Shown: positions 16,870-26,900 of the stretch, in pieces
How positions within the stretch are numbered: the first letter of the stretch is position 1
How the letters are laid out: each line of letters opens with the position of its first letter
NCBI RefSeq assembly: GCF_001613365.1
Contig: NZ_BDCF01000051.1
Coordinates: 1-61,350 of the forward strand
Length of the DNA stretch: 61,350 nt
Origin: Nocardia xishanensis NBRC 101358
GTDB lineage: Bacteria; Actinomycetota; Actinomycetes; Mycobacteriales; Mycobacteriaceae
Direction of reading: 5' to 3'
Translations under genes and position numbers: made by a program
The notes under the pieces: generated by a model
Databases searched by the model: none
Told to the model about the DNA's origin: nothing
The model's input: the letters and a program-made list of their open reading frames with translations, nothing else

Positions 16870-18417
16870 ATGAACGCCCAGACGACGACCGCGGCCACCG
16901 CCGCGCCGAAGAACAGCACCGCACCGTCGCGCGCCACCGCGCGCGAGTGGGCGGGCCTCGCCGTACTAGCCCTCGCCCTGCTGCTGCTCGCGGTAGACGC
17001 CACCGTTCTCGACCTCGCGGTGCCCGCCATCAGCGCCGACCTCGCCCCCACCACGCCGCAGCTGCTGTGGATCATCGACGTGTACTCGTTCGTGCTCGCC
17101 GGTCTGCTCGTGGTGATGGGCAACCTCGGCGACCGGATCGGGCGGCGCAGGCTGCTGCTCATCGGCGCGGTCGGCTTCGGCCTCGCCTCTGCCGTCGCGG
17201 CATGGGCGGTCTCGCCGCACATGCTCATCGCGGCCCGCGTGCTGCAGGGCGTCGCCGGCGCGACGTTGATGCCGGCGACCCTCGGCCTGATCCGGTCGAT
17301 GTTCCTCGACCCGCGCCAGCGCACCGTCGCGATCGCGGTGTGGAGCGCGATGGCGGGCGGTGGCGCGGCGGCCGGTCCGCTGCTCGGCGGCTGGCTGCTC
17401 GAGCACTACTGGTGGGGTTCGGTGTTCCTGGTGAACCTGCCGGTCATGCTGGTACTCGTCGCGCTCGGCCCGGTGCTGATCCCGGAATCGCGCGACCCCA
17501 ACCCCGGCCGCTTCGACCTGCCCAGCGCGGTGCTCTCCATGCTGGCCCTTGTGCCGATCGTGTACGCGGTGAAGGAAGCCGCGGCGCACGGTCCGACCGC
17601 GCCGCTGGTCGCCGCAGCCGCGATGGGCCTGCTCGCGGGCGTGCTCTTCGTGCGCAGGCAACGCAGGCTCGCGCATCCGATGCTGGACCTGAAGTTGTTC
17701 GCACTGCCCAGGTTCCGTACCGCGGTGGTGACCAACCTGCTCGCGGTGTTCGCCTTGGCGGGTGTGCTGTTCTTCGGTTCGCAGTATCTGCAGCTGGTAC
17801 TCGGCAAGTCGCCGATGCAGGCCGGTCTGCTGTTGCTGCCGGGTCTGGTGGCCAGCGTGGTCGCGTCGCTGGCTGCGGCCTGGCTGCTGCGGCGCTTCCG
17901 GCCGGGCGCGGTGCTGGCGGGCGCACTGGTGACGGCGGCGCTCGGCGCGTTGCTGTTCCGCTGGCTCAGTCCCGACGCCGCGACCAGCACGGTGCTGTTC
18001 ATCCTCGGGTTCCTCGGCGTGGGCGCCGGCGTCGGTGTCGCGCTGACGGTGTCGTCGGATCTGGTGGTCAGCTCCGCTCCGGCTGAGCGGGCCGGCGCGG
18101 CCGCGGCGGTCTCCGAGACCGCCTACGAGACCGGCATCGCCCTCGGCGTCGCGCTGCTCGGCAGTGTGGTCATGGCGATCTTCCGCAACGGCCTCGACGT
18201 GTCCGAGCTGCCCGCGGAGTCCGTCGGCGTCGCGTCCGAATCACTCGGCGCCGCCACCGAATTCGCCCGCCAGCTGCCGGAGGCCGCGGCCGAGACCTTC
18301 CTGGTCTCGGTGCACGAGGCCTTCGTCTCCGGCATCCACCTGGCCGCGCTCGGCACCGCGTCGGTGCTGTTGATCGCCGCCGTGGTGGCGTTCCGCCTGC
18401 GCGCGGCGCGGTCCTGA
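16870..18417 (+). CDS. MFS transporter, DHA2 family (14 TM) multidrug efflux
   Basis: A 515-residue major-facilitator protein with 14 predicted helices. DHA2 motifs are visible: LAVDATVLDLAVPAI in helix 1 (motif D1), GNLGDRIGRRRLLL between helices 2 and 3 (motif A) and the GPLLGGWL motif C in helix 5. Such proton antiporters (QacA, LfrA, EmrB types) export cationic dyes, quinolones or biocides; the substrate here is unknown. The ATG at 16870 was chosen because upstream in-frame codons run through the operators. The divergent TetR gene probably represses it. Confidence 0.95.
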   Translation: MNAQTTTAATAAPKNSTAPSRATAREWAGLAVLALALLLLAVDATVLDLAVPAISADLAPTTPQLLWIIDVYSFVLAGLLVVMGNLGDRIGRRRLLLIGAVGFGLASAVAAWAVSPHMLIAARVLQGVAGATLMPATLGLIRSMFLDPRQRTVAIAVWSAMAGGGAAAGPLLGGWLLEHYWWGSVFLVNLPVMLVLVALGPVLIPESRDPNPGRFDLPSAVLSMLALVPIVYAVKEAAAHGPTAPLVAAAAMGLLAGVLFVRRQRRLAHPMLDLKLFALPRFRTAVVTNLLAVFALAGVLFFGSQYLQLVLGKSPMQAGLLLLPGLVASVVASLAAAWLLRRFRPGAVLAGALVTAALGALLFRWLSPDAATSTVLFILGFLGVGAGVGVALTVSSDLVVSSAPAERAGAAAAVSETAYETGIALGVALLGSVVMAIFRNGLDVSELPAESVGVASESLGAATEFARQLPEAAAETFLVSVHEAFVSGIHLAALGTASVLLIAAVVAFRLRAARS

Positions 18418-18421
18418 TCCG

Positions 18422-18461
18422 GCACCGGACTCGCGCTCCTGGCGGGGTGCGAGTCCGGTGC
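18422..18461 (+). terminator. Terminator hairpin after the MFS gene
   Basis: A perfect 13-bp stem GCACCGGACTCGC/GCGAGTCCGGTGC with a 14-nt loop starts 5 nt after the stop codon. Confidence 0.85.
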
Positions 18462-18514
18462 GGGCGGTCGTGTGATCGCTTCAGCACTCAGCGCTGAGGC
18501 CGAGCGTGTGGGTG

Positions 18515-18866
18515 GCGCCAGCGCGTCGACAGCCGTGCGATGGCCCGGCGTGTCGGCGGCGCGAGCGAATTCGGTGATCCACCGCATCGCTGGCCCAGTG
18601 CCACTGGCTGCCGTGTGGGGGCCGGGCTTGTTAGTAGCCAGGCGAATTCGGTGATTCGACGCATCGTCGTCACAGCGCTACTTGCTGCCGTGCGGGGTCC
18701 GGGCGCGTTGGTGGCCAGGCGAATTCGGTGATTCGACACATCGTTGACCCATCGCTACTGGCTGCCGTGCCAGGGCCGGGTCGGCGGCGGTGTCGAATTC
18801 GGTGGTCCAGCGGATCATCGACCCAGCGCCACCGGCAGCTGCGCGGCAGGGCGACTCGGCCTTCGT
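18515..18866. repeat. 77-bp tandem repeat array A
   Basis: Copies begin GCGAATTCGGTGATTCGACGC at 18565, 18642 and 18719, exactly 77 bp apart. A diverged copy begins at 18793 and a partial one precedes the array (about 18515-18564). Each unit also contains CTGGCTGCCGTG and a GGGCCGGG-type block. As 77 is not a multiple of three, the array is not a coding repeat. It lies between the convergent MFS and adenylate cyclase genes. Confidence 0.9.
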
Positions 18867-18939
18867 CGCGAGTGGATGGTGGGGCCTGCCGGGGCGGCGC
18901 GGCGGGTCCCGTGTTCCGATCGGGAACCGCCGTGGTGGT

Positions 18940-20493
18940 TCAGCGGGGCCGTGCCAGGGTCGTCGGCGCGATGCGGCCGCGCAGCGTGACCGACTCGCCG
19001 AGCTGCCAGTGCTCGCCCTCTTCCGCGTCCGCGTCGCCGACGGTCGACCCGGACGCCAGGAGCAGCCCCGAATCCTGTTTGGCGAGTTCACACAGCCGCG
19101 CGGCCTCGTTGACGGCGTCGCCGATGACGGTGAATTCGTAGCGCTGGTGCGCGCCGACATTGCCCGCGACCACCCGTCCCGCCGCCACGCCGATACTCGC
19201 GGTGAGTTCGAGAATCTCACCGAGGCGCGCGCGGATGGCGCGGGCGCAGGCGAGTGCGGCGCCCGCCGCGTCGGGCAGGGGAGTGGGAGTGCCGAAGACC
19301 GCGAGCGCCGCGTCGCCCTCGAACTTGTTGAGCAGCCCGCCGCAGCGCTCGACCTCGTCGACCACCAGCCCGAAGAAGCGGTTCAGCAGGGCGACGGTCT
19401 CGGTGGCGGACCGGGTCGCGGTCATCGTCGTCGAGCCGATGATGTCGATGAACAGCGCCGCCGCGTCGGTCTCCACCCCGCCCAGTTCCGGCTCGGCGGC
19501 CAGTGCGGCGTCCGCTACGTCCTGGCCGACGTGCCTGCCGAACAGGTCGCGGATCTGCTCGCGTTCCCGCAAGCCGTGCACCATGTGGTTGAATCCGCTT
19601 TGCAGCTCGCCCAATTCGGTGCCGTCGTACACCGCGAGCCAGACGTCGAGATCGCCCTTCTCCACCTGACGCATCGCCTGCCGCACGCCGCGGATCGGCG
19701 CGACGGTGGCGGCCAGGGTCTGGGTCATCAGCAACAGGCCGAACACCAGCGTCGCGCCGCCGAGCGCGAGCACGCACACGGCCAACCGCTCGGCGCTCAC
19801 ATCCGAACGAGCCAGCGCGAGCACGGCGATCACCATCAGTCCGGCCACCGGCACGCCGGAGCCGAGCATCCAGGCCAGCAGCGAGCGACCGAAGACGCCG
19901 ATGCCGCGGCGGCGATGGGCCTGCGCGGCTTCCAGCACCCGCGTGGTCACCGGCCGAAGCGCGAACTCGATGATCAGATAGCTGTTCGCGCACACCACGA
20001 TCGCGCTGATCCCCACGGCGAACGCGACCTTCGGGATCAGCTCCGGATCCGCCAACCCGTACAGCGGCGTGAGCAGGACGAGTCCGCCGAACCACAGCAA
20101 ACCCTGGTGCACCACCAGCTTGCGCGGCACCGCGGCCGCGGCGGCCTGTTCGGCTTCGGTGGGAACGTGGTCGAGATCGGTCGCCCAGCGCAGTGCGCGC
20201 AGTCCGCGCGTCGTGCCCCACACCATGCCGAACACAGTCGCCAGCGCGGCATAGACGGGCGCGGCGATCGCGTCGAGCGGCAGCAGCTCGCGGGTGAACA
20301 CCGAGGGACCGGGCAGCACGAAGCCGCCGAGGGCGATGGAGACGATCATGCCGGTGAAGTTCGCGGTCAGCAGCGGCACCGTGAGCAGCAGCTGGATGCG
20401 GATCCGTCGCGCACCCGAGGACTCCTGCGCTGACCCGAGCAGCCGCGAACCCCACGGCGCGGTCCGCGTCGTCACCTCACCCACCACCGGCAT
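18940..20493 (-). CDS. Membrane class III adenylate cyclase with HAMP domain
   Basis: A 517-residue protein with six predicted membrane helices (residues about 30-260), a HAMP linker (about 265-320) and a class III cyclase domain (about 350-500). The metal-binding FIDIIGST, the substrate-selecting NKFEGDA and the transition-state region VIGDAVNEAARL are present, consistent with ATP as substrate. The layout equals M. tuberculosis Rv1318c-Rv1320c and Rv3645. It makes cAMP at the inner face of the membrane; the stimulus is unknown (fatty acids modulate Rv3645). ATG at 20493 follows TACTCT by 6 nt, favouring a leaderless start over a longer frame. Confidence 0.93.
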   Translation of the reverse strand: MPVVGEVTTRTAPWGSRLLGSAQESSGARRIRIQLLLTVPLLTANFTGMIVSIALGGFVLPGPSVFTRELLPLDAIAAPVYAALATVFGMVWGTTRGLRALRWATDLDHVPTEAEQAAAAAVPRKLVVHQGLLWFGGLVLLTPLYGLADPELIPKVAFAVGISAIVVCANSYLIIEFALRPVTTRVLEAAQAHRRRGIGVFGRSLLAWMLGSGVPVAGLMVIAVLALARSDVSAERLAVCVLALGGATLVFGLLLMTQTLAATVAPIRGVRQAMRQVEKGDLDVWLAVYDGTELGELQSGFNHMVHGLREREQIRDLFGRHVGQDVADAALAAEPELGGVETDAAALFIDIIGSTTMTATRSATETVALLNRFFGLVVDEVERCGGLLNKFEGDAALAVFGTPTPLPDAAGAALACARAIRARLGEILELTASIGVAAGRVVAGNVGAHQRYEFTVIGDAVNEAARLCELAKQDSGLLLASGSTVGDADAEEGEHWQLGESVTLRGRIAPTTLARPR

Positions 20494-20630
20494 GCGTGCA
20501 GAGTAGAACGCCCGGCGCGAACCCACTCGGAGATCTCCCGACGGCTGGATGCACGCCGATCAGAGCTCGGCGCGATCGGGTCTCGGCACGAACGGCGCGA
20601 CACCGGCAGGATCGTGCGCCGATCGCTCGA

Positions 20631-22412
20631 TCAGCGGCCGGGAGGAAGCTCCCGCCGACCGGAGCCCGGCAGTTCTCGCTGCTCACGAGCGGTCAGCTCG
20701 CCAGGGTGAGCGACGGGCGGCAGGCCGTAGTAGGGGCCGTACCCCTGGGCGAGCGCGGAGTACCGCGGGTCGTGCCCGGCCGGGTGCGGCACGTCGACCA
20801 CGGCCGAGGCGATGCGGTGCGCGTGCCAGGCCTCCGGCGAGCCGGGCGGCAGCTGGTAGCCGACCTGCGGCGCGACCGCATGTGGCTGGGCCTGGGCGTG
20901 CGAATCATGCGAGTCCACCGTCACCTTTCTGGTGCGGCGCAGCGTGAAGGTGATCTCCTCCACTTCTTCGAAGGCCTGCCGCGCGGTGCGCAGCGGGTGC
21001 GTCGCGGTGTCGATCGCGTTGGCCACGAAGGAGGGCACCAGCGGCCGTATCCAGCGCGCGGCGGTGTCGGTGAACGGCACCGTGCCGATGATCGGCAGCT
21101 CCAGCCCGCCGCCCTTGGGCTCCTCGGCGCGCGGCGCGGCAGGGGCGAGCTGGCCGGGGCTCGTGGTCGGCGCGGGCACGGCCGTCCCGACGGTCGCCGG
21201 CAGGTTCGGGGTCACGATCCCGTCCTGAGACACGGAGCTGTCCTTTCGATCGGCAGCCGGTCCGGCCGGCAGTTCGTGGTGCCTCGGCTTGTCGAGGCCG
21301 CGTGGTTCGGTGATGCCGATCTCCAGGCCGCCGATGGCCGCGATGACGCGGGTGCGCTGGCGTTCCCTGTCGATGGCGGTGTCGGCCTCCACGGCCAGCT
21401 TTGCGGCGGTGAGCTGCTGTTCGGCGCGCAGGCGCTCGGCCTCGGCGCGCACCTCGGCCTGCTTGACCGCGATAGCCGCGTCGGCCTCGCGTTCGGCGCG
21501 GTCGACCACGGCGCGGGCCGCGGCGTGCCGGTCGAACGAGGTCTCCCCGCGCCACCAGCGCAGCAGCAGCGGCAGCAGGGCGAGCAGTACGAAGGCGATC
21601 AGGCTCGCCAACCGCAGCAGCAGCGCGCCGCCCGTCGCCGCGTGATCGTTCATCGCGACCCAGCGCGCGCCGAGTCCCCGATCACCGTCCGTGAAGGCGG
21701 CGGATCGGGCTGCGGCCGTCGCGCTTTCGGCGTCGGTCACGCGCCGGTCGAGCGCGGCCGCGCGGTCGCGGGCCGCGGCGAGCCGGGCGCGGGCATCATC
21801 GAGCATCTCGTTGGCGGTCTGGGATTCCGGTCCCCGGCCCGGCACGCCGGTGATCCTGGTCTGCGGGCATTCCGGGGTGGGATTGAATTCGCACCGCGCG
21901 ATCACCAGCGAGCGATCGATATCCGCCTGCGCGGCGGTGATGGTCTGATCCAGTGCGGTGCGGTCGGCGCGCGCCCGGTCCAGGTCGGCGCGGGCCTCGG
22001 CCACCGCGGGCGCGGATTCGACGGCGGCATGGGCCTTTTCGTCGAGGACACGGTTCACCGAGCCGCCGAACAGCGCCGTGCTCGCCAGTTCGCCGAGCAG
22101 CGCGCCCGCCAGGACGGCCACCGCGATCCGTCCGGCCAGACCGAGCCGGTCTGGCATGCGGCCGGGCCGCGCGGTGGCGAGCGCACGCCCGACGGTGCTG
22201 GCGAGCAGCGCGACGATCAGCGCGACCGGAACGACGGCGAACAGCGGCCAGCCGTCGGTCACGGCCAGCGCCAAGGTCGTCACGACCCCCGCCACCAGGG
22301 CGAACAGCGCGACCGCCGCGCCGGTGACGGCATAGCTGGCGCGTTCGTGGCGTTCGGTGAGTTCACCGGTCTGACCTCCGCCGAGCCAGGTGAACAAGCC
22401 GGTGACGGTCAT
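20631..22412 (-). CDS. DUF4407 domain-containing membrane protein
   Basis: A 593-residue protein matching DUF4407. It has three N-terminal helices (about residues 25-125), a helical extracytoplasmic segment with two Cys (CEFNPTPEC), a further helix near 265-290, then a long charged coiled coil rich in Ala, Glu and Arg (about 300-370). The last 200 residues are Pro-rich and end with a Tyr/Gly/Pro tail. The family is widespread in actinobacteria and Bacteroidetes and has no assigned function. It is divergent from the chorismate mutase gene. Confidence 0.85.
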   Translation of the reverse strand: MTVTGLFTWLGGGQTGELTERHERASYAVTGAAVALFALVAGVVTTLALAVTDGWPLFAVVPVALIVALLASTVGRALATARPGRMPDRLGLAGRIAVAVLAGALLGELASTALFGGSVNRVLDEKAHAAVESAPAVAEARADLDRARADRTALDQTITAAQADIDRSLVIARCEFNPTPECPQTRITGVPGRGPESQTANEMLDDARARLAAARDRAAALDRRVTDAESATAAARSAAFTDGDRGLGARWVAMNDHAATGGALLLRLASLIAFVLLALLPLLLRWWRGETSFDRHAAARAVVDRAEREADAAIAVKQAEVRAEAERLRAEQQLTAAKLAVEADTAIDRERQRTRVIAAIGGLEIGITEPRGLDKPRHHELPAGPAADRKDSSVSQDGIVTPNLPATVGTAVPAPTTSPGQLAPAAPRAEEPKGGGLELPIIGTVPFTDTAARWIRPLVPSFVANAIDTATHPLRTARQAFEEVEEITFTLRRTRKVTVDSHDSHAQAQPHAVAPQVGYQLPPGSPEAWHAHRIASAVVDVPHPAGHDPRYSALAQGYGPYYGLPPVAHPGELTAREQRELPGSGRRELPPGR

Positions 22413-22608
22413 GGGGATCTCACATCCTCTACGTCGTCCCAGTCGTTTGGCAGCTTGGCGAAACTGTCACAGATTCGTTGTCCCAGCGTGACAGGCAGAA
22501 CCCCGACACACCGAGCATGGCGGGGCGGATGTGGCAAGGCTCACAGCGGAAACGGCGGTTTCACCTAATCTGACTGGGTGATTCGTTGTCGAGCGAACGG
22601 GCGGGAGC

Positions 22609-23184
22609 ATGCGCGCAGTCGCGGTGGCACTGCTGTCTGCGGTGCTGCTGGTGTGGGCCGCCGGTAGCGATCGGCCGGTTCCCGGCGAGCCGCTGTACAG
22701 GTCACTGGACCCGCTCGTCCTCCTGATCGCCCAGCGTCTCGACACCGCCGACGCCGTCGCGGCCGCCAAGTGGGCTGACGCCGCGCGCGACGGATCGGCC
22801 CCTGTCATCGACGACCCGGCGCGCGAGGCGGAGGTCTACGACGCCATGGCGCGCATCGGCGCGGCCCGCGGCCTGCCCGAAAACTGGGTCAGGAGGGTGT
22901 TTTTCGGCCAGATCGAGGCCAGCAAGACGGTGCAGTACGGCCTGATCGCGCGGTGGCGCTTCGACCCCGTCGCCGCCCCGAGTACGCCACCGGATCTGAC
23001 CGACGTGCGTCCGGCGATCGATCGGCTGAACGCGGCGATCATGGACCAGCTCGCCGAGCACCGGGCCGAACTGGCCGCGCCCGATTGCATGGAACGACTG
23101 GCGCACGGCGTGTTCTCCCTGCTCGAGAGCATGGATCCGCTGCATCGGCTGGCGTTGATCCGCGCAGTTTCCGCCCTGTGCTGA
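22609..23184 (+). CDS. Secreted chorismate mutase, AroQ gamma class
   Basis: A 191-residue protein with an N-terminal signal sequence (AVALLSAVLLVWAAG) followed by an all-helical chorismate mutase domain. The pattern matches secreted *MtCM of M. tuberculosis (Rv1885c): LDPLVLLIAQRLDTADAVAAAKW, then VFFGQIEASK with the catalytic Gln/Glu/Lys side chains, then PPDL...IDRLNAAI. Two Cys near the C-terminus (PDCMERL and the last residue) parallel the disulphide of *MtCM. It converts chorismate to prephenate outside the cytoplasm; why mycolata secrete the enzyme is unsettled. Confidence 0.9.
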   Translation: MRAVAVALLSAVLLVWAAGSDRPVPGEPLYRSLDPLVLLIAQRLDTADAVAAAKWADAARDGSAPVIDDPAREAEVYDAMARIGAARGLPENWVRRVFFGQIEASKTVQYGLIARWRFDPVAAPSTPPDLTDVRPAIDRLNAAIMDQLAEHRAELAAPDCMERLAHGVFSLLESMDPLHRLALIRAVSALC

Positions 23185-23245
23185 GCGGCTGCCGTCGGTC
23201 ATCGCGCGCGGTGTGTGCAACGCCACTGATCTTGTTTGCTGAAAA

Positions 23246-23261
23246 TGTGCTGAAAAGCACA
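23246..23261 (+). terminator. Hairpin after the chorismate mutase gene
   Basis: TGTGCT-GAAA-AGCACA forms a 6-bp stem with a GAAA tetraloop, nested inside TTGTTT...AAACAA, followed by A-rich text. It is a possible terminator 60 nt past the stop. Confidence 0.45.
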
Positions 23262-23549
23262 AGAAACAAAAGAACCCGGACGGTCGGATACCGTCTGAGG
23301 CTTGTCACACCCCTGTCGGAAATGTCTCATCGAGGTCGCGGACGAGTTAGCCGCGGCACAGATGGTTTGCCGTCCTCCGGGCGGGGGAAATCATCTTCGA
23401 TGCAGGTGAGCGCCTGTTCTCGGGGTTGTGCGGCCTCGTAGGACGGGCGGGCGCAGCCGTGTCCGCTCCGCTCGGCACCGAGTGCCGGGGGCTCGATCCA
23501 GGCCCGTTCGCTGCTTTACACTGGACGACGCGCACACGTGGAGGACCGT

Positions 23550-23567
23550 ATGAAGAAGCCCAGCTAG
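23550..23567 (+). CDS. Possible 5-codon leader ORF upstream of gltB
   Basis: ATG AAG AAG CCC AGC TAG is preceded by GGAGGA with a 4-nt spacer, one of the best ribosome-binding sites in the window, and by a TACACT -10 about 28 nt upstream. The peptide would be MKKPS. Such mini-ORFs can act as attenuator or ribosome-stalling leaders. The coding claim rests only on the strong binding site and position. Confidence 0.3.
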   Translation: MKKPS

Positions 23568-23713
23568 ACCAGGTTATTAGTGCTACCTAAGTTGGTTGGG
23601 CCCCGGACCTGACTTATCGTTTGCTCTTACGCCGAACACGAAAAGCTCGGCGACCATCGCCCGCTCGGGCTCACCAGGCAGGTGCCCAGAGTAGCGGGCG
23701 AACACCCGCGCGG

Positions 23714-23743
23714 AGGTTAGGAACACGTAAGCGTTCCGTTACC
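23714..23743. promoter_or_regulatory. Imperfect palindrome upstream of gltB
   Basis: AGGTTAGGAAC and GTTCCGTTACCT are near-perfect inverted arms (one extra base) around an 8-nt centre containing CGTAAG. It lies about 165 nt before the gltB start. It could be an operator for a nitrogen regulator, but it does not fit the GlnR consensus well. Confidence 0.35.
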
Positions 23744-23905
23744 TACGAGCACCCACTTATCCATCGCGGGTGGACAACTGGAGACGTGACTGCACGCCGA
23801 AGACCATCAGCGCGGCTGGATTCGGAACGTACGGGCGCAGTCTTGACGGAGGCGTTCGACGAAAGGCCGTTTTTCTTCGAAGGCCACTTTCTTGAAGGCA
23901 GAGGC

Positions 23906-26900
23906 ATGACGCAACTTCCTGGCCACAGGTCACCTGGACCCATCGGTCTTTACGACCCGGCGAACGAACACGACGCCTGCGGTGTCGCATTCGTCGTCGA
24001 TATGCACGGCCGCCGCAGCCGCGACATCGTGGACAAGGCTATTACGGCCCTGTTGAACCTGGAGCACCGTGGTGCTGCGGGCGCCGAGCCGAATTCCGGC
24101 GACGGCGCGGGCATCCTGATCCAGATCCCGGACCGTTTCTTCCGCGCGATCGTGGACTTCGAGCTGCCCGCCGAAGGGTCCTACGCGTCGGGTATCGCCT
24201 TCCTGCCGCAGGCCCGTCGCGAGGCCGCGCGCGCCGCGTACGGCGTGGAGAAGATCGTCAAGGAAGAGGGCCTCGAGGTCCTCGGCTGGCGCGAGGTGCC
24301 GATCGACGAGTCGTCGCTCGGCGCGCTGTCGCGCGACGCCATGCCGACCTTCCGCCAGATCTTCATCGCCTCCCCGAAGGGCGCCGCCGAGCAGCTGTCC
24401 GGCATGGACCTGGAGCGTCGCGCCTACGTCATCCGCAAGCGCGTCGAGCACGAGCTCGGTTCGCAGGGCGCGGGCGAGGGCGCCGTCGGCAGGGAGTCGG
24501 TGTACTTCCCGAGCCTGTCCGGCCAGACCTTCGTCTACAAGGGCATGTTCACCACGCCCCAGTTGCGCGCCTTCTACCTGGACCTGCAGGACGGCCGGGT
24601 GGAGTCCGCCCTCGGCATCGTGCACTCCCGGTTCTCCACCAACACCTTCCCGTCGTGGCCCCTCGCGCACCCGTTCCGCCGGGTGGCGCACAACGGTGAG
24701 ATCAACACCGTCACCGGCAACGAGAACTGGATGCGCGCCCGCGAGGCGCTGCTGAACAGCGACGTCTTCGGGACCGACTCCGCGGGCAAGAACCGCCTGG
24801 AGAAGATCTTCCCCGTCTGTACCCCGGGGGCGAGCGACACGGCCCGCTTCGACGAGGTGCTCGAACTGCTGCACCTCGGCGGCCGCAGCCTGCCCCACGC
24901 CGTGCTGATGATGATTCCCGAGGCCTGGGAACGCAACGAGAACATGGACCCGCAGCGGCGGGCGTTCTACGAGTACCACTCGATGCTGATGGAGCCGTGG
25001 GACGGCCCCGCGTCGGTGTGCTTCACCGACGGCACCGTGATCGGCGCCGTGCTCGACCGCAACGGCCTGCGGCCGAGCCGCATCTGGGTGACCGACGACG
25101 GCCTCGTCGTGATGGCCTCCGAGGTCGGCGTGCTCGACATCGACCAGTCCAAGGTCGTCAAGAAGGCCCGCCTGCAGCCGGGCCGCATGTTCCTGGTGGA
25201 CACCTCCAAGGGCCGCATCGTCACCGACGACGAGGTCAAGTCCGAGCTGGCCGCCGAGCACCCGTACCAGCAGTGGCTGGACGAGGGTGTGACCCGCCTC
25301 GCCGATCTGCCGGACCGCCCGCACGTGCACATGTCGCACGACCGGGTGCTGATCCGTCAGCAGATCTTCGGATACACCAACGAAGAGCTGAACCTGCTGA
25401 TCTCCCCGATGGCCAAGTCCGGCCTCGAGGCGCTCGGCTCGATGGGCACCGATACGCCGATCGCGGTGCTCTCGGCGCGTCCTCGCCTGCTGTTCGACTA
25501 CTTCTCCCAGCTGTTCGCGCAGGTCACCAACCCGCCGCTGGACGCGATCCGGGAAGAGGTCGTCACCAGCCTCAAGCGCAACATCGGCCCGGAGGCCGAT
25601 CTGATGCACCCCGGCCCCGAGTCGTGCAAGCAGATCGCCATCGAGCAGCCGATCCTGGACAACGACGAGCTGGCCAAGCTCGTGCACATCAACGACGACG
25701 GCTCGCGTCCTGAGCTGCGCTCGGTGGTCGTGCGCGGCCTGTACCCGGTGAAGAAGGGCGGCAAGGGCCTGCGCAAGGCGCTGCAGGCCATCAACACCCA
25801 GGTGTCGGCGGCCATCGACGGCGGCGCGCGCATCATCGTGCTCTCCGACCGCGAGTCCAACGAGAAGCTGGCGCCGATCCCCTCGCTGCTGCTCACCTCC
25901 TCGGTGCACCACCACCTGGTGCGCGAGCGCACCCGCACCAAGGTCGGCCTGATCGTGGAGGCCGGTGACGCCCGCGAGGTGCACCACATGGCCATGCTGG
26001 TCGGCTTCGGCGCGGCCGCGATCAACCCGTACATGGCCTTCGAGACCATCGAGGACATGCTGGAGCGCGGCGCGCTCGACCTCGGCACCGGCAGCCTGGA
26101 GTCCGACTTCCGCAAGGCGGTCGCGAACTTCAACAAGGCCGCGGGCAAGGGCGTGCTGAAGGTGATGTCCAAGATGGGCATCTCCACCCTCGCCTCCTAC
26201 AACGGCGCGCAGCTGTTCCAGGTGATCGGCCTGTCGCAGGACCTGGTGGACGAGTACTTCACCGGCCTGCGCTCGCACTTGGACGGCATCGGCCTCGACG
26301 AGATCGCCGACGACGTGGCGGCGCGGCACCGGGTGGCGTTCCTGGAGAACCGCAACGAGCGCGCGCACCGCGACCTCGAGGTGGGCGGCGAGTACCAGTG
26401 GCGCCGCGAGGGCGAATACCACCTGTTCAACCCGGACACCGTCTTCAAGCTGCAGCACGCGACCCGCTCGGGCCAGTACTCGATCTTCAAGGAGTACACC
26501 AAGCTGGTCGACGATCAGTCCGAGCGCTTGGCCTCGCTGCGCGGCCTGTTCAAGTTCAAGACCGGTCAGCGCGCGCCGATCTCGATCGACGAGGTCGAGC
26601 CCGCCTCGGAGATCGTGAAGCGGTTCTCCACCGGCGCGATGAGCTACGGCTCCATCTCGGCCGAGGCGCACGAGACCCTCGCGATCGCGATGAACCGGCT
26701 CGGCGGCCGCTCGAACTCCGGTGAGGGCGGCGAGCACCCGGCCCGCTTCGAGGTCGAGGACAACGGCGACTGGCGTCGTTCGGCGATCAAGCAGGTGGCC
26801 TCGGGTCGCTTCGGCGTCACCGCGCACTACCTGACCAACTGCACCGACATCCAGATCAAGATGGCCCAGGGCGCCAAGCCGGGCGAGGGTGGTCAGCTGC

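Larger units (their letters stand above)
23262..23905 (+). other. Long leader region of gltB
   Basis: Apart from the 5-codon frame at 23550 and the inverted repeat at 23714, I see no gene in these 640 bp. TACACT at 23517-23522 is a plausible -10 element. If transcription starts there, the gltB message carries an untranslated leader of nearly 380 nt, room enough for control by RNA structure or a short leader peptide. Confidence 0.45.

Noticed and set aside
18515..18866. CRISPR array
   Set aside because: The units are contiguous 77-bp tandem repeats without distinct spacers and there are no cas genes.
23714..23743. GlnR box upstream of gltB
   Set aside because: GTTAC is present but the GAAAC half and the 6-nt spacing do not fit the consensus, so only a generic palindrome is reported.
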